Source: Vesta saturnalis (lineage: Eukaryota; Arthropoda; Insecta; Coleoptera; Lampyridae). From it: a stretch of DNA of 64,000 nucleotides. The notes beneath the pieces were generated by a model. It did not search any database. It worked only from the letters and a program-made list of their open reading frames with translations, and was not told the origin of the DNA. Shown here piece by piece: positions 12,893 to 23,533 of the stretch. How positions within the stretch are numbered: the stretch's first letter is position 1; every line of letters begins with the position of its first letter. Made by a program: the position numbers and the translations under genes. The stretch is taken from the NCBI GenBank assembly GCA_036346205.1, contig JARFJB010002010.1, positions 2,199,001-2,263,000 on the forward strand, written 5' to 3'.

Positions 12893-13611
12893 GAGAGGGG
12901 GAGGAAGAAACAAGATAGAGCAAGAGAGAAGTGTGCATTATCAGCTTCTATTATAGAAAATGTTCATTAGTGTACACGCCACTACATGGCGCTAAAATCA
13001 ATTTTTGCTCAAAGGGGTCAGGGCGCAGACCCTGATACAAGTCCTGTCTTACAAGGATCTCCTTATTAGAATACAATTTTGTATGATGGGGCGAAGGGCT
13101 ACAGCTGTAAGATTAAGTTAGAACTTAATCTTATACTTATCTTATAAGGTTAGGTTCCCATACCATCTCCGGTCAGAGAGCGAAGGCCTGAGAACAAGTT
13201 GAGAAGCCCTACACGTGTCTTACAAGAACGTCCTTATTAGAAACATAACGTTTTCGCGTATAGGTAAAAGATCATCCAATAGCATTTGACCATTTTTAAA
13301 ACAATAGGATAGATCATTTTAATAATAATAGCTTACTAATTATGCAATTTCCAACATTGTATGCGTGTGCATTGCCTAACCTCCAGGGGCAATGCTCTTA
13401 ATATAGCCAGAAGAACCTTAATTAGATAACCATCAAAAATAACCCTAAGACCAACTCCAACACGTGGCTGTGTAAAAATTAGGGTAGAAAAAGGCCTCCG
13501 AAAAGAAACAGGGGTGAAAAAACGCGTCCCCCACATGGGTATATAAAAAAGTGAAAGGGGGCGGGGCTGGTGACGTAAAAAAAGTGGAGGGGATAGTGTC
13601 TGTCTTCTACT
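12236..13611 (+). repeat. Arm of the unnamed long-inverted-repeat element
   Basis: Collinear with the right arm at 27976-29127. Shared landmarks are CAATAAAGATTTT-like start, ACCGTTAAAACCTTTTG, TTGAACTGTAA with TGGTTTCCGCAAACTGTAA, GATTGATTGATTG, GAAAATGTTCATTAGT followed by CACCA/TGGCGC, GGGGCGCAGACC-like, CCTTATTAGAA, CTTCCAGGGG-like, AAAGAAACAGGGGTGAAAAAA, and the terminal TGTCTGTCTTCTACT. A (TG)n tract (12844-12887) and an extra 13060-13330 segment are private to this copy. Confidence 0.65.
12844..12887. repeat. (TG)n microsatellite inside element arm
   Basis: A pure TG run of about 22 units followed by a purine (GA) tract. The matching place in the copy at 28460-28500 has a GAGAGA-rich tract instead. 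Confidence 0.95.
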
Positions 13612-14297
13612 GTTATTTATATGTACAATTATTCTTATGTTGAATACACGTTCAGCCTAGAATAAGGAATCGGCTAAAATTTTCTACCTGCAAAAATTAT
13701 ATTACTTATACACACACCTTTACTTACCTTGATATCAATTTAATAATTTTTTATAAATGTATCATGAGTACCCTCCGGATCTCCAATTAATTTGAACATG
13801 ATTGGTTATTTATGTGATCTACAATTAACTATGAAAATAAAAATTTGTCTATTTTCTATTCAACAATAAACTTACTTACGTATAACACGAATACACGTAT
13901 GTTATATTTTTCTTTATTTCATCATTAAAGTGCAGGTTTTGTTTTGAAATAAATTTGTTGAAACATTTCCAAAAATTATTAGCATTTATAAAATATTTTT
14001 TAATTAGTGTTGGTACATTAATCCGGTGAAAATGTAAGTAACGTTCGTAACGGAAAATACGAACAGAAAAAAAAATTTAAGCAGGATGATATAATACTTT
14101 TGTATATAATACGATTGTTAATACCATTTAACGTCTCATGGCCCGAATTATCTTCTGGGGTAAATATAAATTTTTATTATACGTTTTCAGGTTGAAATGT
14201 AATTAATTAATGCTTAACACATAAATAACTAATTTCTTTATTAAAACAATCAAAAAATATTTAAATGTACCAAAAATGGAATAATGTTCAATACAAA
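13612..14297. other. No gene recognised
   Basis: AT-rich DNA lying downstream (3') of the minus-strand piggyBac relic. I searched for a TTAA-flanked CCC-type piggyBac terminus and could not identify one. Confidence 0.5.
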
Positions 14298-15960
14298 CTA
14301 TAAATGAAAATCAGCAAAACAATTTCTAACTTTGTTGTAACATAAGTAAACCTGACATTTCACACAAAAACTAGAAGTTTTTAATCCACAGGATGGTTTC
14401 TTACACCTTTGGCGTTTTTCTTTGTCAACAGGAAAGTGGCCTACGTTATACCTCCGCACATCAACCTGGGGAATAGGTTTAGGTTTAGGTTTGATATTCT
14501 CTTTCAATGATCCCACCACTACTAGGTCTACCTCTCCTTCTTGTATTTTCCATTCCTTTTCCCATCAAAGAAAGTCCTTCAGCTACCTCTGCTCTGAATC
14601 CAAGTGTATCCAAGATGTCCTTTTTATCGAATCCTTCTTTGATCATGTCTTGCCTATATCTTAACCATGTATTTACCTCCCACCACTACTAGGTCTACCT
14701 CTCCTTCTTGTATTTTCCATTCCTTTTCCCATCAAAGAAAGTCCTTCAGCTACCTCTGCTCTGAATCCAAGTGTATCCAAGATGTCCTTTTTATCGAATC
14801 CTTCTTTGATCATTTCTTAACCATGTATTTACCATTACTAAGCCTATAAAATGGAAACATATCTTTAGGTACCATTTTTTACTCTTGAGGCATATTCTGT
14901 AATAAGATATCAAGCCATCCAATAAATCCACTCCCCCCCTGAACTTGTTATACTGCTTTATCATATAGGGGCGAATAACTTGTATTCTGGTCTTGGTTTT
15001 ACGATCAAATCGTTCTACCATATCAGCTGGTTCAGGGCCACAAAATGTGCTAGTAGCACACACACTTTTATTATCGTACCACTTCAGTGCACGAATTTCG
15101 ATGTTTCCTATAATAGTCTTGTATCCCTGATATGTGCCTCTACGTTCTTTTTTCATTACCTTATCACTTTTGAATTGCAGTCCAGGAAGTCGGTCTTTCC
15201 TAACGGTTCCTAAGCTGGCTATAACATCTTTATAGAGGCTTGCCGTTAAGTTTAGGGAGATAAACCAATTATCAAAAAATAGTAAACGGTTTTGATGGTT
15301 AGGTATTGAAGACGCTAAACCAAGGACAATATTACCACTAGCGCCAATATCCTCTCTTTCGGGCACTGGAAGAATTTTCCCGGTGTATATTTCAAAATCG
15401 TGCGTAAGGCCATTACTATCACATAAAACAAATATCTTGTACCCACACTTGTTGGGTTTATTAGGATTCTATTGTTTCAAAGCGGATTTGCCTCTGTACG
15501 GTACGATCTGTTCGTCTACACATAGCATTTGCGGTTTGACGTGGTCAATAAATTTTTTTGTTTCATATGTGTAATTATTGGCCTAACTTTAAACAATTTG
15601 TCACGATCAGGATCATTTCTATTTTGGTTTAAAAGTGCATTGTCGTTGAAATGTATATATTTTTTAATATTTTCCCATCTATTTCTTGACATAACATCGG
15701 CAACTTGGGACACTCTACATGAGGACCTTCAGTACATTCTGTGCCTTGGTAATCCGAAAATTGACATGTAAACCACGCTGCCCATAAATATTTCCAATTA
15801 TGAACGACTAAGTTGGGGTCTTTTGTTGGGGTCTGCTTGTACAGAGTACAAATTACTTTGCTCAACTATGTGATCCAGCAAGTCATCAGAAAACTAATTT
15901 TGAAAATAGTGGACCGGCCTACCCATTTCGGGTTCTTCTTTTGCTCTTCTTCTTTCTTAG
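14298..15960 (-). pseudogene. piggyBac-like transposase (DDE_Tnp_1_7), broken
   Basis: Reading the minus strand from about 15960, pieces in several frames follow the piggyBac transposase order. LDHIVEQ is followed by RNRWENIKKYIHFND with RDPD-like NDPDRDKLFKVRPII (about 15590-15690). Next come an EQIVPYRGKSALK stretch with KCGYKIFVLCDSNG, and then 14791-15366 open for 191 codons with LLFFDNWF, LGTVRKDRLPG, ALKWYDNKSV, MIKQYNKFRGGVDLLD and the Trp-Tyr-rich KKWYLKICFHFIGL. The C-terminal Cys-rich domain is readable at 14298-14440 (RCKKPSCGLKTSSFCVKCQVYLCYN). DNW and GGVDLLD keep two of the catalytic Asp positions. Stops, frameshifts and an internal tandem duplication inactivate it. No TTAA-flanked ends were identified. 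Confidence 0.9.
14512..14845. repeat. Tandem duplication (167-bp step) inside the piggyBac relic
   Basis: A segment starting CCCACCACTACTAGGTCTAC at 14512 recurs at 14679 and runs to about 14845, nearly identical apart from a short deletion of about 13 bases near the end of the second copy. It duplicates the linker between the catalytic core and the Cys-rich tail. Confidence 0.95.
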
Positions 15961-16379
15961 AGAAAAAGTTGGCAGTCACTTACTAGACACTAATTACGTG
16001 ACCAGTGCTCCACATATGGAACGGATGAAATATTTATGATTATGACCAATGTTCCATATGTGTAACAAATGAAAAAAATTATGATTACATATGACGCATT
16101 GGAAAATATTCTATTCTAGATTGATCAGACTTGTCTAAGGGTACCCAAAGTTAGTATAATAATTTTATTTTTACATAATACCAGAAATATGAAAAAAAAA
16201 CAAAACTTGATGCACGTGGTTAATCAACAGTTCACCAGAATACTGATTTTCACACATGTGCAGAACGACAACAGATGGTGCTATCTGTATCATTTCTGTT
16301 TTTAAAACGCGTTCTTACACTGAACCTAAGGGCTATTATGGAATATAAACAAGTTACAGTATTTCACAGGTTTTGTCGA
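15961..16379. other. Non-coding, with a short imperfect direct repeat
   Basis: ACCAGTGCTCCACATATGGA (about 16001) and ACCAATGTTCCATATGTGTA (about 16044) start two related 43-45-bp units, each followed by ATTATGATTA-like sequence. They lie just 5' of the piggyBac relic and may be its subterminal repeats. Nothing else was recognised. Confidence 0.4.
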
Positions 16380-18683
16380 TTTTAACGTCTATTTGCATTT
16401 CGCTCTTAATTCCTAGCCTTGCACTGATGTTTTTTTTAGCTCTCTACAGGACTCAAGGACGTGTTGAATAGTAATCTTTTCGTTACAATACGTACATATT
16501 GGTTGCGGTTTATTATTTAATAAGTGTGAGTGTGTTAACTGCGTATATTCTATTCTTATTCTGGTGAGCACTACACTCTCCTTTCTTGTCATTTGGGGAT
16601 AACTCTTTCTTTCTTTAGGTCTTGGTATATGTAGCTTTAAAAGTCTGTTTTCTGCAGTCCATTAATGTTCCCATTCCTTCCAGACCCGTTTTTTTATTTC
16701 TTTTTCATTTGTTTCCGCTGGATAACCCAACGGAAGCTGCTGTAGTTTGTCTTTTAAATTGGTAACAGTTGTACATTGTTTTTTTGACGTTTTTTCACTT
16801 TCACTAATAAAAAGTATATGATTTATAAAGTGGTTTGAAAGGTTTCTTATTTTTACTACATATTTTAGTAGCAGCCACATTCTTCTTAACTTTAGTGGTA
16901 ACATCCCTGATTCTATATATATGCTCCTTATGGGACTTGTTTGATAAGCCTCAATCGCATATCGTAAACACAAGTTTTGTATTACGTCTCGCCGATCCAT
17001 AAGCTGCACATCCGTAGTCAAATAGGCTTAAAATTAATGCTTTATAAACCCTTATCAGAACTTCTCTATCTACGCCTCATTTAGAGTTGGATAGAAACTT
17101 GATAATGTTTAAACTTTTTCGGGCTTTAGTTACGACATTTTCTACATGCGCTTTCCATGTTAGTGTGTGGCCAAATGTTACTCCTAAGAATTTATGGTTT
17201 GTGACACATTTGATTTTATTTTCCTATATAAGCAGGTTTGGAGTACGATGCAGGTGTCTGAGTTTACAAAAATGAATTCATACCGTTTTTTTCCGGGGGG
17301 AAACGAAATCCTATATTCTCCGCTTCTTTTTGTATCGCATTAATAGCGGCTTGAATTGTTGCATTATGCGACGTATCTTCTTTGGATGAAGCGCATATGG
17401 CTCAATCATCCACATATATGCATCGCCCTATTTTAGGATGCAGTGATTTTGTTAATTCGTTTACTGGAATAATAAAGAAGGTTACGCTGATCGGTGACCC
17501 TTGGGGTATGCCATTTTCAAGTCGATGTTTAGAGGATAGATAATTATCAACTTTAACCTGGAAATATCTTTGGGTTAAGAAGGAATTTATAAAATTAAAC
17601 ATTTTTCCTCCTATACCCCAACGATGGATTTTTTCTAGTACTCCATAGCGCCATACTGTGTCAGACGCTTTTTGCAGATCAAAAAACACTTCAATTGGTT
17701 AAACGTTTCTTGCATGGCTGTTGAAAGAAGCATTATGATGTCTCTTGTCGAATATCCCCCTCTATAACCTGCTTGGTCTTTTTTAATAATTTCGTTGTTT
17801 TCTAAGTGCTCTATTAGTCTCTTCTTTCTAATGTTTTGCTCATACAGCTGGTGAGTGATATGGGCTAGATGCATTTAGTTTATCCTTGATGGAGTTTAGG
17901 ATAGGGACTATAATGAATGTTTTCCATGTTAAAGGGTAGTCTCCTTCTGCCCATATTTTGTTAAACACGTAAAGAAGATCTACAATTCCAATATAAGGCA
18001 ATTTTTTTAACATTGAGTATATGATTATGTCAATACCGGGGGAAATGACTTTTGCATATCTTAACGCTTCTTCTAATTCCTGTCTTATAAATTTTGAATT
18101 GTAGTTACTCTCCGTTTGTTCAGTAGAATTTATGCAAATTTCTTTACTATACATTGTTTCCTTGAATTTTGCTGTATATTGGTTGGAGCTACTAACTTCC
18201 TCGAAATATTTCGCTAGTTTTTCGGATACGTCCGTCAGCTCGGTAATGAGCTTTCCATTTTCTTCTACATGAATGAGGCTTTATTTGAGTTTTTCCCTGA
18301 CACTGACTTGATTTTATTCCAAATTTCCGTATTCGTTGTTTTGGCATTCATTTCTGTCACGTACTTTTGTCAGGATTTCCTTTTACTGTCTAGTATTAGG
18401 CGACATGTCACTGCTCTGGACTTTTTAAATTTTATTAGATTTTCTATAGTTGGACGTTTGCTAAATATTTGAAGGTCCTTCTTTCTACTTTTTATCGCAA
18501 TTGCAATTTCCACATTCCACCAACGAACCGCACGTTTCTGTTGGGTTGCCTTGTTTTGTGGTATTGATTTTTCTGCTGCTTCTGTTTTATTTTATTTTAT
18601 TTTTTTTTGTTAAGGCGTCAACCTCTTGGGTTATTTGCAGGTTTTTCCTTATTGCTAATTGCCTCATTTCTGTCTTATATCAG
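16380..18683 (-). mobile_element. I/Jockey-group LINE, 5'-truncated, ORF2 relic
   Basis: On the minus strand, frames read in order: RAVRWWNVEIAIAIKSRKK (linker before RT, about 18480-18540), YVFNKIWAEGDYPLTWK, HLENNEIIKKDQAGYRGGYS, FFDLQKASDTVWRYGVLEK, NGIPQGSPIS and CIYVDD (codons 17405-17416). Later come SGMLPLKLRRMWLLLKYV and the C-terminal zinc knuckle CTYCNEKITIQHVLESC near 16460. The Y-V-D-D active site is intact but is followed at once by a stop. It lacks the endonuclease domain and begins about where the next LINE ends, so two related LINEs sit head to tail. Confidence 0.88.
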
Positions 18684-21276
18684 ATTGTAAATATTTGCTA
18701 AATGTAAGAAACTTATGACCTGTGCTAATTTAGTTTTGTTTATTTGTAGTGCATTTTCTAAACTAAAATCGTAACCATGTCTATGTTTGATTGCTTGGGT
18801 ATTAGGGCATTCGTCGAATACATGCGCAAGTGTCATGGGTACGTTACATCTTTGACAAGTTGGTTGTTCTTCATTTCTCAGTGAGTGAGAATGTGTTAAC
18901 TGCGTGTGACCTATCCTTAACCTTGTCACCACCACGCTATCTCTTCTTCCCATTGGTATATATCTTTTCCTTGTCAATACACTAGGAAGGTGTTGCTTTA
19001 GTGCCCTATTTTCTTTTGACCAGCTGTCTTGCCATTTGTCCCAAATTTTCTCTTTTATGTTTTTGATGTTTTAAATCCCGTTTCTGTTTGTAATATTTAG
19101 TATTTCGCACGTTTCTGAAATTTTTGTATATATTAGGGCCCCTGGTGTGCTGTTATCGCTGTTTTTCCATAGTTAAGGGCTAATTTAAATGTTGTTATAT
19201 TGAATATATTTTGGAATCGTATTTCATTAGTAACCATTGCCTTTGATATTTTAGTGGTAGTACCCCTGCTTCTGCGCTGGGCTGGTTTGGAAGGCTTCCA
19301 TGGCATATCTGAGGCAAATGTTTTGAATGCTGTCGAGGTTTTTTAATTGAGTCGCATGCAGACATGTAGGCAATGCATCCGTAGTCTATGCGCGTTAAAA
19401 TAAAAAAATTATGGATACGGATTAGAGTTTCTCTATCCGCACTCCATTTTGTGTTTGCTAAGCACTTAATTACATTTACGATGTTCCTCACTTTATTAAG
19501 CAGATTTTCAATGTGTCTGGTCCAGAGCAAAGCATTATCTAATGTCATCCCAAAGAAATCCCACCTTTGAACGGTTCTAATTTGTTGGCCTTTCAGGAAT
19601 AGGTTCGGTTGATAATGTGGTTTTCTTAGCTTACAAAAATGTAACCATAGGGTTTTGGTGGTTGACAGTTTAAAACCTACCCTTGCGGCCTGCGCTGCTA
19701 TTGCATCAACTGCAGTCTGCATAGTAGTACTTTGCGGGGCTCCCATCTTGCTGGACATGTATATAGCTACATGATCGACATAGACCTATCCAGATTCTTC
19801 GTTATGTCATTTAGCGCTACATTGAATAAGGTAACGCTTATTGGTCACCCTTGCGGGATGCCATTATCTAAAGTATGCGTTGTTGATAACTCATTTCCTA
19901 TTCGCACCCTAAAATATCTATCGTTTAGGAACGTTTTTATAAATTTACCCATGTTTTCCCTGATTCCCCACTCATATATTTTTGAAATTACCGCGTATCT
20001 CCATACCGTGTCATAGGGCTTTTCTATATCAAAGAATACTGCCGTAGTGTGCTGCCTTTTCATAAAACTTTCTTTTATTGTTGTGATGATCGTTACCAAA
20101 TTGTCATATGTCGAGTAGCTTTTACGAAAACCTGTCTGATATTTATTTATCCCGTTGTTTTCTTCGATTAATTCTACTAGCCTCCTGTTGATTATATTTC
20201 TGGCGTCTTTCCCAGCCAGCACGTTAAAGATATAGGTCTGTAGCTTTCTGGATTCAACGCGTCTTTATTTTGTTTAAAAATGGGAACCACGATAGATAGT
20301 TTCCATAAAACTGGATAGTATCCCTCGTTCCATATTTTGTTAAAAATGAAAAGCAGGTCTTCTTCCATTTCCGGCGATAGGTTTTTAATTATTCCATTTG
20401 GAATGTTGTCTATTCCGCCTGACGAGTCTTTCATTTCTCTTATTTGTATCTGAGTTCCACCAGGGAAATGGTAATCTGTTCGTCATGTTTTTGGATTTTG
20501 GTATAGTACTTTGAGCCGCTTGGATGATAGATTTAAAATTATGTACTAAAGTATCTATATCTCTCTAAATTCTTTCCATTTGGCTTTTTGGAAGCACCAT
20601 TTATCGAGGCATGCGACCGGTTGTTGTTGTTGTGGTATCCCAATTAGGGTTGGGAAATGGTCTCTTCCGTGTAGATCTTTCACTACTTCACATTTAAAGT
20701 GAGGTGCTATTTGGGGAGTACACATAGTGAGGTTTATAGCGGTAAACGAATTTGATTTTGAGTTGAAAAAGGTCGGCTTGCCGTCGTTTAACAGCAATAA
20801 ATCATTATGGTCTAAAACTGTTTCAACAACTTCCCCATTCTATCGTATTTCGTTGATCCCCATAATGGACTATGTGAATTGAAATCTCCCAATAACAAAT
20901 ACGGTTTTGAGAGTTGGGAGATTAGATTTTCTATACCTTGCACGGTCCATTTGGCATCGGAAAGATACAAATTACAAATCGTTAGCTTCATTGGATACGT
21001 AATCAATGTCGCTACCGCTTGTAATTTGGTGTTTAGCTTTATTCCTTTGTACACACATTCTTGGTGTAAGAAAATAGCCACTCCCCCTTTAGCTAGTTTT
21101 TGGTGTAGTGAATCTTGTCCTAGTAAGTTATAACTACGAATTTCAAAATGTTCGTGTCTTTTAAAATGTGTTTCTTGAAAACAGATCACCCAGGGCTGGT
21201 ATTCATTTATTATAACTTTTAACTCACTAGAACTCTTTCGACGACCATTACAATTCCATTGGAGTATTTTCCCCAT
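18684..21276 (-). mobile_element. I/Jockey-group LINE ORF2 relic (endonuclease, RT, zinc knuckle)
   Basis: The apurinic endonuclease domain starts at 21276 with GKILQWNCNGRRKSS, then CFQETHFKRHEHF, KGGVAIFLHQECV and LLLGDFNSHSPLWGS near 20860-20905, ending in GRDHFPTLI (normally SDHFP). RT follows from about 20434: FIFNKIWNEGYYPVLWK, SYRPISLTCWLGK, TGFRKSYSTYDNLV, VFFDIEKPYDTVWR, DNGIPQG. The active-site box reads YVDH (codons 19771-19782), so the second catalytic Asp is His. The region RWDFFGMTLDNALLWTRHI and a C-terminal CQRCNVPMTLAHVFDEC knuckle (about 18830-18880) follow. I see no full RNase H and no ORF1 upstream; a (TAAA)n tract borders the 5' end at 21300. Confidence 0.9.
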
Positions 21277-21448
21277 TTTGAAATTAGTTATTTAAGTATC
21301 AATAAATAAATAAATAATAAATAAATAAATGAATAATTAAATACAGATACTGTTAACTAAAAGACAATGGACATGTTAATAAACGAGTAAAACAAACAAA
21401 AGTAACATCACAGCTACGTATTGATGCAGCACGCTTGCTATTTTTTTT

Positions 21449-23165
21449 ATCATATAATATGGTATAGAAATGTTAGTAAAGATAATGTAGGAACCAAACT
21501 TTGCTGAGATGTAACCAATATCAGATAGTATTACTTTTGGATTGCCATAAATGGGGTGTCCTTGGGAGGCACCCAATTTTTCCAATTTTGAAGCGCTCAT
21601 AACTTCATTTTTTCAAATGGAACACCCTGTACTTTTCCACATCAGGATATTTAATTTTTAATTCTCTATTATTTTTGTTAAATATGTTCTATACCTAGAA
21701 CTTACGGTTTTTGAGATACTTCAAATTTCTTAGAAATAAATCTTAAATTAGGCAATTTGTGGAATTTAACATCAAATAGCAGACTTTGAAATAATGACAA
21801 TTATTTTGAAACAAAGTAGAACTGTCAAATTAACAGTTATAAATGTCAAATTTAAGTTGAAATAAGATAAATATGTATACCTACTTAGCTGCTCAATTTT
21901 ATTTTATGTGCCTCACTTCTAAAATTCTAAGACATTAGATTCTACCAATCCATTTATTTCTGAAATTTCTTGTAGAAATACTCCGTTACAGCTTGACTAT
22001 AATGACAGGGAGCTCCATCTAGCTAGATCCACATGGCTTATCTTATATTTAAAGGTACATCTTCCAAGAGAATTGGAAGTTCATTTTGTAGGATGTGTAG
22101 GTACGCTCGACCATCGACATTTTCATAAAAAAAGTATGGACCGATCAAATAATCACCTATTATAGCAGCCCATGTATTCAAAGTCTACCGATGTTGGTGA
22201 TCAACTGTCCAAAGCATCAGAGGATTATTATTCTCATAATAGTGAAAATTATGCCTATTCACATATCCATTTTTATGAAAAGTAGCCTCATCAGAGCTCT
22301 ACAACTTTGTTCAGCGCCCAGTGCAGGAATTCCAACCGTACTTCGAAATCATTTTCGTTTAGTTCCTGACACAATTGTATGTGGTAAGGGTGAAATTTAT
22401 TTTTCTTTAGGGTCCATGATACAGCCGTTTGGTTTATTTCTAATGCTCGACTTACTTCTCTTTGTCTTACATAAGGATCTTTCACTACCTTGGTCAGGAC
22501 CATAAACTCATTGTCTTCATTGGTTGCATTTTTTCTCTTTCTGTCTGCTGAACCAGTTTCATTGAATCGTTGTTTCAGTTTTTCAAACGATATAACGCGA
22601 GGAGTTCTTCGTTCCGGAAAATGTTGGGCGTATAGCCTCGAGGCCAGAAGGGCATTCTTGTAACTCTCACCCAAACAATACACCATTTCAATCAGTTCTT
22701 CTTGAGAGAAATTCATTTTACTGGTGTTAACAATAATTACACTTTAATAATATGATGCTTATGATTGTTTATTTCACACTTCTAATTTGTTTTGAAGTAA
22801 TGTAACTATTTCAAAGCCTGCTAATTGATGTTCCACAAATTGCCTAATTTAAGATTTATTTCTAAGAAATTTGAAATATCTCAAAAACTATATTAAGTTC
22901 GGGATTTAGAACATATCTAACAAAAATAATAGAGAATTAAACATTGAATATCCTGATGTGAAAAAATATAGGGAGTTCCATTTGAAAAAAATGAAGTTAT
23001 GACCGCTTCAAATTTGGAGAAATTGGGTGCCTCCCAAGGATACCCTGTATATGGCAATCCAAAAGTAATACCAAGTGGTAGTAGAGTATAGTATTGGTTA
23101 CATCTCAGCACAATTTGGTTCCTTTATTATCTTTACTAACATTTATATACCATATTATGTGATAC
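21449..23165 (-). mobile_element. Second mariner-like element with layered inverted arms
   Basis: Inverted arms of about 370 bp: 21449 to about 21775 pairs with about 22830 to 23165. A mariner-type terminus lies inside them: TACAGGGTATCCTTGGGAGG on the minus strand ending near 23050, with ATGGGGTGTCCTTGGGAGGC at about 21551. A further internal terminus is CACCCTGTAC at 21623 and TATAGGGAG at 22966. The complementarity also continues about 100 bp outside the apparent terminus on each side. The arms surround a minus-strand transposase relic. Confidence 0.75.
21960..22716 (-). pseudogene. Mariner-like transposase (helix-turn-helix + DDE_3), dead
   Basis: The N-terminal 141 codons (22716-22291) are open: MNFSQEELIEMVYCLGESYK, FPERRTPRVISFEKLKQRF, KDPYVRQREVSRALEI and FHPYHIQLCQELN, the helix-turn-helix region of insect mariner-like transposases. 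After a frameshift the core continues with SSDEATFHKNGYVNRHNF, NPLMLWTVDHQHR, LNTWAAIIGDYLIGPYFF and ILQNELPILLEDV, then LDGAPCHYSQAVTEYF carrying the second Asp. Two stops fall within this part. The sequence runs out before the third catalytic Asp, so the C-terminus is deleted. Same group as the transposases at 4333 and 57589 but from a clearly different lineage. Confidence 0.88.
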
Positions 23166-23533
23166 CATGTATTTTCAGAATTTTTGAGGAAGAAATCTGG
23201 GAACGTCGCATATTAATGAAAAAAAAGGAAACATGTTTTTACAGCACTTAAAAAGGTGGATAATACTATGCAAATATATAGGCAGGGTTCTATTTACGAA
23301 AGAAAAGTTTAGTACGGCCCTGAAATTACGGGGAACCCCTTCCGACTAAACATAATTTCAATCGATGGAGCATTAACTCTAATATACAACACCTTAAACA
23401 TATATTCTTGAATTCTCATTTATTAAGTCAATACCCTCACTGATCCTTAAACTCGCTTAATTTTGACAGCATTGGAATTATGAAGCGACTGACTCTCTCA
23501 CGTGTCCGTTTGCTCTCGACATCCTGCTTGCAA

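Larger units (their letters stand above)
10080..13611 (+). mobile_element. Diverged second copy of the unnamed long-inverted-repeat element
   Basis: Two blocks match the element at 25932-29127. The interior block 10140-10225 matches about 27320-27375 reversed, and the arm block 12236-13611 matches 27976-29127 in the same orientation. The right terminus TGTCTGTCTTCTACT (13597-13611) matches TGTCCGTGGTCTACT at 29113-29127. No left arm was found, so this copy is truncated or its left part has diverged. Microsatellites and a small ORF occupy the space between the blocks. Confidence 0.5.

Noticed and set aside
14422..15771. Plus-strand ORFs opposite the piggyBac relic
   Set aside because: Antisense shadows; the minus strand carries the recognisable transposase motifs.
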